This document shows, piece by piece, positions 51,258-59,274 of a DNA stretch of 64,000 bases; positions within the stretch are counted from its first letter, which is position 1, and every line of letters starts with the position of its first letter. The notes below the pieces were generated by a model. That model did not search any database and was not told where the DNA came from. It was given only the letters and a program-made list of their open reading frames with translations. Position numbers and translations under genes: made by a program. This stretch comes from an uncultured Lachnospiraceae bacterium. Lineage in GTDB: Bacteria; Bacillota; Clostridia; Lachnospirales; Lachnospiraceae. Location: contig CACZBD010000006.1 of assembly GCA_902779305.1 (NCBI GenBank), forward strand, positions 62,001-126,000, written 5' to 3'.

Positions 51258-53011
51258 GATCTGCCTCCTTCCCCTTCTTTGTCCCTGCCCTGCGAATGAT
51301 AGATCTGTCTGTAGACATTGCAGTTTTCAAGCAGTTCCTCATGCGTTCCGAAACCGGCCATCCTTCCGTCATCCAGAACGAGGATATGGTCGCAGTCCTG
51401 AATGGAAACCGTGCGCTGGCTGATCATGATGACTGTTATGTCTTTCAGTTCGCGAAGATGCTCCCGCAGCTTCCTGTCCGTCACATAATCAAGCGCGGAA
51501 AAGGAATCGTCGAGGATCAGGATCGAAGGATTTTTGACTAGTGCTCTGGCGATACAGAGGCGCTGTCTCTGACCGCCCGAGAAATTCTTACCTCCCTGCA
51601 ATACTTCTGCGTTGAGTCCGCCGTGTTCTTTAAGGACTTCCTCGCAGCAGGATAAACGGACCGCCTGCAGAAGTTCCTCCTCTTCTGCTCCCGGATTTCC
51701 CAACCTTAGGTTATCGGCGATCGTCCCGCTGAACAATACGGGTTTCTGCATGGCGATCCCGACTAGCGAGGTCAGTTCTTTTTGATCCTGCTCTCTGACA
51801 TCAGAGCCGTTTACGAGTACACGGCCTTTGGTAACTGGATAGAAACCGGGGATCAGATGCGCGAGCGTCGACTTTCCGGCTCCCGTTCCGCCGATGATCC
51901 CAAGCGTTTCTCCCATTTTGATCTGAAAATCAATATCGGAAAGCACCTCATCCGCGGTTTCATGATATTTCATGCTGACATGCTCGAACGAAATCGCCGG
52001 TGCCTGTGCTTCCTTTTCGTCATTTGTATCCGTCTTCTCCGTACCGGCCGTCAAACCTGTTTCGTCAGGATCCTGCATGGCAAGGACCGCCGAGATCCGT
52101 CTGCCGCCGGAAAGTGCCTTGTTAACGGTGATCAGCAGATTTGCAAATTTGATGAGTTCGATCAGGATCTGGGACATGTAGTTATACAGCGCGATGACCT
52201 GACCGGCTGTCAGCACGCCGTTGCCGACCTGCACGGCTCCTATGCGGACCAGCCGGACAATGAACAGATTGATGATCACGTAAGTGATCGGATTCAGGAG
52301 CGCGGATCGAACGCCGGCCTTCTTCTGCGCAAGGAACAGTTCCCGGTTCTTTCCGGCAAAATCCTGTCTTCTCTCCTCCTGTCTGCAAAATGCCCGGATC
52401 ACTCTCGTGCCGGAAAGATTTTCGCGGACGGACGCCGTAACCGCATCCAGCTTCTGCTGCGCTTTCTCAAGAAGACCGATATTCGAATAGGCAAGGAAAA
52501 AAACGATCAGAAAAAGAACAACGATCAGCACGACAAAGATCAGGGCACTTTTCAGATCGATAAAAAATGCCATGATCGTGGCACCGAGCACGATGTAAGG
52601 AGAACGCAGGAACAGCCTGAGTACCATGTTGACGCCCGCCTGAACGGAAGAAACATCACTCGTCAGCCTGGTCAGCAGTGTGGATGTTCCGATCTCATCG
52701 ATCTTTGAAAAGGAAAACCGCAAGGATCTTTCGAACAGATCGTGGCGAAGTTTAGTACTGAAGCCGACAGCTGCTTTTGCCGCAAAATACTGTGCGATCA
52801 CAGCGCTGGCAAAGCCGACAAAACCAAGCACGATCAGCAAAAGGCCGCACCTGACGATCAGTTTCCCGTCATCCGCGGGGATCCCGTCATCGATCATATG
52901 CGCGATCACAAGCGGCACGATCAGTTCAAAGCCTGCTTCCAGAGCTTTGAACAGAGGCGCGAAAACACATTCTTTTTTATAATCTTTCAGATATTTCAGC
53001 AAATCCCGCAT
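51254..53011 (-). CDS. ABC exporter half-transporter with degenerate Walker B
   Basis: The protein of about 585 residues has six membrane helices and an ATPase domain with Walker A GGTGAGKST and signature FSGGQRQRLC, but its Walker B is ILILDDSFSALD: Asp replaces the catalytic Glu, the mark of the degenerate partner in heterodimeric exporters. The likely start is ATG 53011 (MRDLLKYLKDYKKE, the family N-terminus). A GTG at 53047 would add 12 residues. TTGTGA with TATAAT (53021-53026), spaced 17 bases, lies between the two starts and would yield a transcript that begins only a few bases before ATG 53011. Confidence 0.9.
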   Translation of the reverse strand: MRDLLKYLKDYKKECVFAPLFKALEAGFELIVPLVIAHMIDDGIPADDGKLIVRCGLLLIVLGFVGFASAVIAQYFAAKAAVGFSTKLRHDLFERSLRFSFSKIDEIGTSTLLTRLTSDVSSVQAGVNMVLRLFLRSPYIVLGATIMAFFIDLKSALIFVVLIVVLFLIVFFLAYSNIGLLEKAQQKLDAVTASVRENLSGTRVIRAFCRQEERRQDFAGKNRELFLAQKKAGVRSALLNPITYVIINLFIVRLVRIGAVQVGNGVLTAGQVIALYNYMSQILIELIKFANLLITVNKALSGGRRISAVLAMQDPDETGLTAGTEKTDTNDEKEAQAPAISFEHVSMKYHETADEVLSDIDFQIKMGETLGIIGGTGAGKSTLAHLIPGFYPVTKGRVLVNGSDVREQDQKELTSLVGIAMQKPVLFSGTIADNLRLGNPGAEEEELLQAVRLSCCEEVLKEHGGLNAEVLQGGKNFSGGQRQRLCIARALVKNPSILILDDSFSALDYVTDRKLREHLRELKDITVIMISQRTVSIQDCDHILVLDDGRMAGFGTHEELLENCNVYRQIYHSQGRDKEGEGGRS

Positions 53012-53077
53012 AACATGATAATTATACAGTTTCGGCTTCTGTTTCACAACAGGATTTATCGTCCCGGAAAGGAAAGA

Positions 53078-53701
53078 TCAGGGCATCCTCGATTCCACGA
53101 TCAGAAGGATCCCCTTTTTCATGGAGATATGAACCGTTTCCTCTTTCCATCCGTTGCTCAGCCCCAACGGAAAGGTATTGGTCAGTACAACTCCGGAAGC
53201 GGTATAGGCAGCACCGTCCACGCACAGATCTTCGCAGCGGTCGGTAAGAGAAAACAGGGAAAGGGAATATCCTTCTCTTTTTGCGAGTTCAAGCTTCCCT
53301 CCCGTAAAGGTCCTGATATATTCGTTTTCCCCGTAAAGTTCCGCAAAAGCGCCGTGGGAGGCTGCGTAGCCGAGTGTCTGCAGATTTGCAAGAAGATGAT
53401 CCAGTCTGCCGCCAAGCGCGCAGGTAAGGATCAGATGATCATATCCTTCCTGCAGCGCATATTTTACGGCAAGCATGGTGTCACTGTCATCTTTTTTAAC
53501 AGGATATCGCAAAACCGGTATTTTCGCATCGCATACCGCATTTTCACTGATCGAGTCAAAGTCTCCGATAAAAAGACCGGGCCGGATCCCGGCCGTTACG
53601 GCATGATCATAGCCGTGGTCACAGGCGATCACAAGATCATACGCATCTTCCCGCGGGATCGGTGACTTTTCCCCGCCCGAAATGATCAGACAGGATTTCA
53701 T
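53078..53701 (-). CDS. thiN: thiamine pyrophosphokinase
   Basis: ThiN converts thiamine to thiamine diphosphate. The 207-residue protein has IACDHGYDHA, the catalytic IGDFDSIS and ALGGRLDHLLANLQTL, all conserved in the family. Its ATG overlaps the stop of the transporter gene (ATGA). Together with the transporter it forms a salvage pair under a TPP riboswitch. Confidence 0.94.
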   Translation of the reverse strand: MKSCLIISGGEKSPIPREDAYDLVIACDHGYDHAVTAGIRPGLFIGDFDSISENAVCDAKIPVLRYPVKKDDSDTMLAVKYALQEGYDHLILTCALGGRLDHLLANLQTLGYAASHGAFAELYGENEYIRTFTGGKLELAKREGYSLSLFSLTDRCEDLCVDGAAYTASGVVLTNTFPLGLSNGWKEETVHISMKKGILLIVESRMP

Positions 53702-54543
53702 GCATCTTCCTCTTTCTGTTGTTTCCGTTGTTTCGCATCAAGAATGAAACACACAACGAACACCGTGATCCCGATACAGCTGATGACCGCGATCGGGATC
53801 CAGTTCACATTGTTAATTCCGGTAATATCAAAATCACCGGTTTCCGCGTTTTGCATGTGCAGGAATACGGAACGCACATCATAGATCAATGCTGCGGCAA
53901 AGGCGATGCTGCCGATCAGCTTCAGAACCGGAAAACGGCGGACACGGTCTCCCTTTCTGGCAAACCGGCGGATACGGTCCCCTGAAAAATCCAGCATACT
54001 CCCGACCTCAAAAGCAAGAATGGCCGTTACGATCGTTTCGGGCACCATGTAAGTGGCATTATATCCGAACGAATAGATCAGGGCCGCATTGGTCGGGATC
54101 GAAAGGCCTGCCCATACGGTCGCCCCCGAGATCACGTGGCAGGCATATCGCAGGACGCAGACCAAAAGCGATCCGCATAAAAGCGCAAGAGGCTGGGACA
54201 TGAACTTTTTGAACACGCCGCCAAATCCGATCATCATAAAAGCAATGAGATAATCGAGCAGGATCACCGCAAGGATCGACTGCCATGTGGTAACATAGGT
54301 CAGGGTTTTCAATCCGAGCAGCTGCTGGATCAATCCGAAAACAAAACCGGTCAAAAGCCCCCACCGGGTCCCGTGTCTGTAAGCAATGATAATGACAGGA
54401 AGCATGCTTGCTATGGTCACGGAACCGCCAAACGGAAGATCCAAAAGTCTTAGAAACGGCAGCGTCAGAACCGTGCTGATCGCGAGCATGACAGAGGACT
54501 CTGCGAGCATTCTTGCTCTGGAAAATGTTGCATTTTGTGACAT
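53698..54543 (-). CDS. ThiT-like thiamine transporter (ECF S component)
   Basis: The protein of about 281 residues starts with six membrane helices of the ThiT/YuaJ type (residues 1-190: MLPVIIIAYRHGTRWGLLTGFVFGLIQQL, GATVWAGLSIPTNAALIYSFGYNATYM). It then has a C-terminal extension of about 90 residues with a basic loop (RRFARKGDRVRRF) and two more hydrophobic segments, absent from classical ThiT (about 190 residues). The ATG at 54543 follows AGGAGG; an ATG at 54564 lies inside the riboswitch hairpin and is rejected. Confidence 0.87.
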   Translation of the reverse strand: MSQNATFSRARMLAESSVMLAISTVLTLPFLRLLDLPFGGSVTIASMLPVIIIAYRHGTRWGLLTGFVFGLIQQLLGLKTLTYVTTWQSILAVILLDYLIAFMMIGFGGVFKKFMSQPLALLCGSLLVCVLRYACHVISGATVWAGLSIPTNAALIYSFGYNATYMVPETIVTAILAFEVGSMLDFSGDRIRRFARKGDRVRRFPVLKLIGSIAFAAALIYDVRSVFLHMQNAETGDFDITGINNVNWIPIAVISCIGITVFVVCFILDAKQRKQQKEEDA

Positions 54544-54570
54544 AAAAAAACCTCCTTTTCGCACAGGAGG
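54544..54570 (-). promoter_or_regulatory. riboswitch expression platform: terminator overlapping the ribosome binding site
   Basis: On the minus strand CCTCCT (54565-54570) pairs with AGGAGG (54551-54556), followed by seven T and then the ATG. The 3' arm of this terminator-like stem is the ribosome binding site of the transporter gene. Stem formation could both end transcription and hide the site. Confidence 0.75.
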
Positions 54571-54578
54571 AACGATAC

Positions 54579-54658
54579 TTGCTTCCCTACGCCGGCATTA
54601 TCCGTCTCAGGTAATGAGGGTTCGTCAAAAGACGATCTCAGCAATGTGCTCCCCTAGC
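54579..54658 (-). ncRNA. TPP riboswitch (THI element)
   Basis: On the minus strand the aptamer shows the conserved blocks AGGGGAGC, GCTGAGA, ACCCTCATTACCTGA and GGATAATGCCGGCGTAGGGA, in order. It senses thiamine diphosphate and precedes the ThiT-like gene and thiN, the expected targets. Confidence 0.95.
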
Positions 54659-54750
54659 TTCTTAAATAGTAATATGAAATTGTGCGGCTGACCGCAAGGA
54701 CTATCCTATCACAGAAAAAAGTCCGTTACAAGATAAAAGCACAAAACGGC

Positions 54751-55095
54751 CTACACAAGCACCCGGTTCAGCATGTCAAGGACATCCGAATACTTCTGAA
54801 TGAAAAGATCATGCAGATCCAGAGCCGGTGAGAAATCCATGGTCTTTAACGGTTCTTCGATCGCTTTTGCGATCTCATAAAGATCCATTGCCCCGATCGT
54901 TAAGGCCGATGACTTGACCGCATGTGCCGAGATCCTGTATCTTTCCCAGTTCTTTGCGCCAAAGAATTCCTTCAGTTCGCCTCTTCTGTCATCCTTTCGA
55001 AACTCGTCCATGATGTCCAGATAGACTTCCTCGCTGTTCGCACAGTACTCAAGTCCCGTTGCCGTATCCAGTTCCAAACCTGCAGGCAGTGCCAT
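54751..55095 (-). CDS. HPt phosphotransfer protein
   Basis: The 114-residue helical protein has the HPt motif SAHAVKSSALTIGA with the phospho-accepting histidine near residue 58. Stand-alone HPt proteins relay phosphate from hybrid kinases to response regulators; the hybrid kinase 5 kb away (47014-49410) has a terminal receiver and no HPt domain, making it a candidate partner. GGAGAG precedes the ATG. Confidence 0.85.
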   Translation of the reverse strand: MALPAGLELDTATGLEYCANSEEVYLDIMDEFRKDDRRGELKEFFGAKNWERYRISAHAVKSSALTIGAMDLYEIAKAIEEPLKTMDFSPALDLHDLFIQKYSDVLDMLNRVLV

Positions 55096-55175
55096 CTCTT
55101 CTCTCCTATAAAGTATGTTGCTCCATCGCTGACCATATCCGGTTCATAGCTTTGCCGGATGATTTTTACCATATT

Positions 55176-55204
55176 ATTATAAAAAATACAGGCTGTATTT
55201 GCAA
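55176..55204 (-). promoter_or_regulatory. HPt gene promoter with 17-bp operator in the spacer
   Basis: On the minus strand TTGCAA (55199-55204), a 17-base spacer and TATAAT (55176-55181) form a strong promoter. The palindrome AAATACAG-G-CTGTATTT (55184-55200) occupies the whole spacer and must be the operator of a dimeric regulator, or chance. Confidence 0.65.
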
Positions 55205-55342
55205 CCCGCCCGCTCATCCCCTGCGATCTGTTCTCTTTTTTTAACCGCTGCAGGAGCGTTTCAAAAAAATACTTCTTTCCATCGGGTGATTTTTATGTAT
55301 AATCATATTGTATTATATTTTATTTATAGGGAGGATATAGTT

Positions 55343-55705
55343 ATGAGTTTTATCGATGCAATCAAATCCTGTTTCACGCAGTATGTAGGGTTCAGAGGCA
55401 GAGCAAGAAGAAGTGAGTACTGGTACTTCTTTCTCTTAAACTGCGGAGTATCCGTTTTGCTCTCCGTTCTTGCTACGGCAACAAAGGCCAACTTCTTCTA
55501 TGTACTGTCCGCCATCTACGGCCTGGCTGTTATGCTTCCGGGACTTGGTGTCTGCATTCGCAGACTGCATGACATCGGCAAGAGATGGCCCTTTATCTTT
55601 ATGGGTCTGATCCCCGTTGCAGGATCTATCATTCTGATCGTAAACCTTGCAAAGGATTCCGAGCCCGGTGACAACCAGTTCGGACCGAACCCGAAGGGTA
55701 TGTAA
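55343..55705 (+). CDS. DUF805 membrane protein
   Basis: The 120-residue protein has four hydrophobic segments and the DUF805 pattern: YVGFRGRARRSEYWYFFLLN near the start, GVCIRRLHDIGKRWP in the middle and DNQFGPNPKG at the end. The family is small and of unknown function. GGGAGG precedes the ATG; a longer reading from 55199 is not supported. Monocistronic, ended by a strong terminator. Confidence 0.88.
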   Translation: MSFIDAIKSCFTQYVGFRGRARRSEYWYFFLLNCGVSVLLSVLATATKANFFYVLSAIYGLAVMLPGLGVCIRRLHDIGKRWPFIFMGLIPVAGSIILIVNLAKDSEPGDNQFGPNPKGM

Positions 55706-55726
55706 TCTTACCGATCGGTATGTAAG

Positions 55727-55763
55727 ATGGCCGCCGGCCCATCCGGCGGCCATTTCTTTTTTT
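55727..55763 (+). terminator. terminator after the DUF805 gene
   Basis: ATGGCCGCCGG (55727-55737) pairs with CCGGCGGCCAT (55743-55753), followed by TTCTTTTTTT. A perfect palindrome TACCGATCGGTA (55709-55720) lies just before it, after the stop codon. Confidence 0.9.
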
Positions 55764-55820
55764 CTGAAACAGAAATGAAACCGGGTTGTTTTTCCAACAT
55801 ATACATTATTGAGGTAGATC

Positions 55821-56954
55821 ATGAACAAGAAAGAAATATCCGAGATCAAAAAACAGTTTACCGAAAGCCGCTGCTCGATCTCAAAGATCTGCGGCTGCTA
55901 TGTCGACAGCGAGAAAAAGATCAAGACGACCTTTTCCCAGCCGTTTCTGACACTGGATACGGAAGAAATGTTCAAGTACTTTGAACTGCTCAGAAAATCT
56001 CTTTCCGGCACGATCGGCAAGAACCTGACCACCCTTGATTTTCCGACAGAAAGCGAATCATCGGGCGGTACACAGGAATTCCTGCTGCGTCTTCGAAACA
56101 GCGGGCTGAATGACGAAGACCTGACGCAGGAATACTTTGAACGCATCATCTCTTCTTATGATTATGTCGGGAATTATCTGATCCTTCTCATCCATGACAC
56201 CTATGATGTGCCGGGAAAGACAACGGACGGGCTGATGATGGAGGATGCAAGCGACAGCGTATACGAATATATCCTGACCGTGATCTGCCCCGTCAACTTA
56301 AGCAAACCGGGATTAAGTTATGATGCCGTGGATAATATCTTTGTCAACAGGATCCGGGACTGGGTTGTGGAAATGCCGGAAAGCGCCATTCTCTTTCCGT
56401 CCTTTGATGACCGCATGGCCAACATCCATTCCCTGCTCTACTATTCCAAGGACAGCAATGACATGCATGATGCCTTTATCGAAGAGATCTTGAACTGTCC
56501 CGTTCCGATGACACAGGCTTCCCAGAAGCAGACCTTCAATACGATCATTGAAGAGACCATCGGGGATTCCTGTGATCTCGAACTGATGAAGAGCATCCAT
56601 GACCATCTGACACAGATGAATGAAGAAAGCAAGGAACAGAACGAGATCCTGACTTTCGATAAGGAAGAGATCAAACAGCTTCTGATCGACAGCGGCGCAG
56701 AAGACGGATTGTTCGAAATGTATGATCAGACGTTTGAGGCGATCGCCGATCCCAAATCGGTGGTCTACGCGTCCAACATCACGAACGCGCGCTCCTTCCA
56801 GGTGAAAACGCCGAGCGTCGTTGTGAAAGTAGACCCGATGCGCACCGATCTGATCGAGACCAGGATCATTGACGGCAGGGAATGCCTGGTGATCGCGCTC
56901 GACGGGGATGTGGAAGTCAACGGCGTAACGATCTCTCCTTCTTCCACGGAGTAA
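55821..56954 (+). CDS. DUF4317 protein
   Basis: The 377-residue protein matches DUF4317, a family found mainly in Lachnospiraceae and related Clostridia: it starts NKKEISEIKKQF, then CSISKICGCYVD, and contains ICPVNLSKPGLSY. It has no signal peptide or membrane segment. The function is unknown. It has no close partner on either side. Confidence 0.85.
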   Translation: MNKKEISEIKKQFTESRCSISKICGCYVDSEKKIKTTFSQPFLTLDTEEMFKYFELLRKSLSGTIGKNLTTLDFPTESESSGGTQEFLLRLRNSGLNDEDLTQEYFERIISSYDYVGNYLILLIHDTYDVPGKTTDGLMMEDASDSVYEYILTVICPVNLSKPGLSYDAVDNIFVNRIRDWVVEMPESAILFPSFDDRMANIHSLLYYSKDSNDMHDAFIEEILNCPVPMTQASQKQTFNTIIEETIGDSCDLELMKSIHDHLTQMNEESKEQNEILTFDKEEIKQLLIDSGAEDGLFEMYDQTFEAIADPKSVVYASNITNARSFQVKTPSVVVKVDPMRTDLIETRIIDGRECLVIALDGDVEVNGVTISPSSTE

Positions 56955-56994
56955 TAACCCGAAGTTATGGACCGAATAACATCCATACATATAT

Positions 56995-57024
56995 TTGACA
57001 TAGTCCGAAACATTGTAGTATATA
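56995..57024 (+). promoter_or_regulatory. promoter of the liv-type importer operon
   Basis: TTGACA (56995-57000), an 18-base spacer and TATATA (57019-57024) precede the binding-protein gene at 57070, which has AGGAGGG before its ATG. Confidence 0.65.
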
Positions 57025-57069
57025 TAGGTAAGTATCTTACAAAAAAGATCATCATAGGAGGGAAATATT

Positions 57070-58224
57070 ATGAAAAAGAAAATCATGAGTTTATGTCTGG
57101 TTCTCGCCATGGCAGCCATGACACTCGCCGGATGCGGCGGTTCGTCTGCAGGCTCCGATACATTTAAGATCGGCGGCATCGGACCCACGACCGGTGGAGC
57201 TGCCGTTTACGGTATCGCAGTAAGAAACGCAGCAGAACTTGCCATCAAGGAAGTGAATGCAGCAGGCGGTATCAACGGTTACCAGATCGAGTACAAATTC
57301 GAAGATGACGAACTGGATAACGAAAAGAGCGTCAACGCTTACAACACCCTGAAAGACTGGGGCATGAACATGCTGATCGGTTCCGTAACGAGCGGATGCT
57401 GCACAGCCGTTGCTGCCGAATCTTCCAACGACAATATGTTCCAGCTGACACCTTCGGGTTCTTCCACAGACTGTACCGCAAACAACGACAACGTATTCCA
57501 GGTTTGCTTCTCTGACCCGAACCAGGGTATCGGTGCCGCACAGTACATCGGCTCCAACAACCTTGCTACAAAGGTTGCGATCATCTATGACAGTTCCGAT
57601 GTTTACTCTTCCGGTATCTATGAGAAATTCGTAGCGGAAGCTGCAAACCAGCCTTTCGAAGTTGTTTCCACGGAAGCATTTACGGCTGATTCCAAGACAG
57701 ACTTCTCCGTACAGTTGCAGAAAGCAAGCGATGCCGGTGCTGATCTGGTATTCCTTCCGATCTACTACACGGAAGCTTCCCTGATCTTAACACAGGCCAA
57801 CACCATGGGTTATGCGCCGAAGTTCTTCGGTTGCGACGGTCTTGACGGTATCCTCGGTGTTGAAAACTTCGACACATCTTTAGCTGAAGGCGTTATGCTC
57901 TTAACTCCTTTCGCTGCTGATGCGGAAGACGCTGCAACACAGAAGTTCGTATCCGATTACAAAGCTGCTTACGGCGATATCCCGAACCAGTTCGCTGCTG
58001 ATGCTTATGATGCGATCTACATCATCAAGGCTGCAGCCGAGAAGGCAGATGCAAAGCCTTCCGATTCCGTAGCTGATCTCGGAACCAAGATGGAAGATGC
58101 CATGAGAACCATTACGGTTGACGGTCTGACAGGCGCAGCAATGTCCTGGGATGCAGACGGTGCTGTAAACAAAGCTCCGAAAGCAATGCAGATCATTAAC
58201 GGCAACTACTCTCTGATCCAGTAA
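57070..58224 (+). CDS. branched-chain amino-acid type ABC substrate-binding lipoprotein
   Basis: The 384-residue protein has a lipobox LAGC (C22) and a LivJ/LivK-type periplasmic-binding domain (FKIGGIGPTTGGAAVYG, INGYQIEYKFEDDE). Such proteins bind leucine, isoleucine, valine or related small molecules outside the cell. It is first of the livJHMGF-like run, separated from the permeases by a hairpin that likely keeps it in excess. Confidence 0.92.
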   Translation: MKKKIMSLCLVLAMAAMTLAGCGGSSAGSDTFKIGGIGPTTGGAAVYGIAVRNAAELAIKEVNAAGGINGYQIEYKFEDDELDNEKSVNAYNTLKDWGMNMLIGSVTSGCCTAVAAESSNDNMFQLTPSGSSTDCTANNDNVFQVCFSDPNQGIGAAQYIGSNNLATKVAIIYDSSDVYSSGIYEKFVAEAANQPFEVVSTEAFTADSKTDFSVQLQKASDAGADLVFLPIYYTEASLILTQANTMGYAPKFFGCDGLDGILGVENFDTSLAEGVMLLTPFAADAEDAATQKFVSDYKAAYGDIPNQFAADAYDAIYIIKAAAEKADAKPSDSVADLGTKMEDAMRTITVDGLTGAAMSWDADGAVNKAPKAMQIINGNYSLIQ

Positions 58225-58246
58225 TCTTATCGTCACAGAGGTCAAT

Positions 58247-58275
58247 GGGGATTGCAAATTCTGCAATCCCCTTCT
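58247..58275 (+). terminator. terminator/attenuator after the binding-protein gene
   Basis: GGGGATTGCA (58247-58256) pairs with TGCAATCCCC (58262-58271), a 10-bp stem followed by TTCTTTATA. The T run is weak, so some read-through into the permease genes is expected. Confidence 0.7.
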
Positions 58276-58333
58276 TTATATCATATCCGACGCGATTTTT
58301 ACTGTATTTTCATGGAAAAATCAAACCGGATAT

Positions 58334-58341
58334 GCTATGAT
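58334..58341 (+). promoter_or_regulatory. extended -10 promoter before livH
   Basis: Extended -10 TGCTATGAT includes -10 TATGAT (58336-58341) with TG at 58333-58334. No clear -35 is seen. A transcript from here would cover the permease and ATPase genes from 58381, with GAGGAAGGA just before the ATG. Confidence 0.5.
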
Positions 58342-58380
58342 AAATAAGTTGTAGTTTATCGTGGAAATGAGGAAGGAAGA

Positions 58381-59265
58381 ATGAGTTTACTATCTTATCT
58401 GATCAACGGCATCAGTCTCGGCAGCGTGTACGCGATCATCGCGCTCGGTTACACGATGGTATACGGGATCGCCAAGATGCTGAACTTTGCCCATGGCGAT
58501 GTCATCATGGTCGGCGGCTATCTGATCTTTACCTTTGTCAGTACGCTGAATCTGCCGATCCCTGTCGGCATCCTTTTGGCCGTGGTGCTCTGCACCTGCT
58601 TAGGGATCACGATCGAAGCGATCGCATACCGTCCGCTTCGAAATGCGGCAAGTTCTCTTGCTGTTCTGATCACAGCCATCGGTGTCAGTTATTTTCTCCA
58701 GAACGTTGCGCTGATCATTTTCGGTGCCAACACCAAAGCGTTCACATCCGTTGTCAGCACGGAACCGATCAAGCTCTTCAATGAGCAGATCACGATCTCC
58801 GGTGAAACGATCGTGACGATCATCTCCTGTGTTGTGATCATGACGGTACTCACTCTCTTTGTAAATAAGACCAAAGCCGGACAGGCCATGCTCGCCGTCA
58901 GTGAAGACAAAGGCGCCGCGCAGCTGATGGGGATCAACGTCAACAGAACGATCTCCTTAACCTTTGCGATCGGCTCCGGTCTTGCCGCCATTGCGGGCAT
59001 GCTTCTTTGCTCCGCTTATCCTTCCCTGACCCCTTATACCGGTTCCATGCCGGGTATCAAAGCATTCGTTGCCGCAGTATTCGGCGGCATCGGTTCCATT
59101 CCGGGTGCTTTGATCGGCGGGATTGTTCTGGGGATCATCGAGATCCTCGGAAAAGCATACATCTCCTCTCAGCTTGCCGACGCGATCGTCTTTCTGGTCC
59201 TGATCCTTGTACTTTTGATCAAACCGACCGGGATCCTTGGCAAAAAGATCCAGGAAAAGGTTTAG
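58381..59265 (+). CDS. livH: branched-chain amino-acid ABC permease LivH type
   Basis: The 294-residue protein has eight hydrophobic segments and the LivH landmarks: GSVYAIIALGYTMVYG, MLNFAHGDVIMVG, AYRPLRNA and GGIGSIPGALIGG. It pairs with LivM. The next gene begins after a nine-base gap. Confidence 0.93.
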   Translation: MSLLSYLINGISLGSVYAIIALGYTMVYGIAKMLNFAHGDVIMVGGYLIFTFVSTLNLPIPVGILLAVVLCTCLGITIEAIAYRPLRNAASSLAVLITAIGVSYFLQNVALIIFGANTKAFTSVVSTEPIKLFNEQITISGETIVTIISCVVIMTVLTLFVNKTKAGQAMLAVSEDKGAAQLMGINVNRTISLTFAIGSGLAAIAGMLLCSAYPSLTPYTGSMPGIKAFVAAVFGGIGSIPGALIGGIVLGIIEILGKAYISSQLADAIVFLVLILVLLIKPTGILGKKIQEKV

Positions 59266-59274
59266 GAGGTGCGC

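Noticed and set aside
54661-54750. Strong terminator after the HPt gene
   Set aside because: Only a weak 5-bp stem (CCGTT/AACGG) with a long loop precedes a T run; not listed as a feature.
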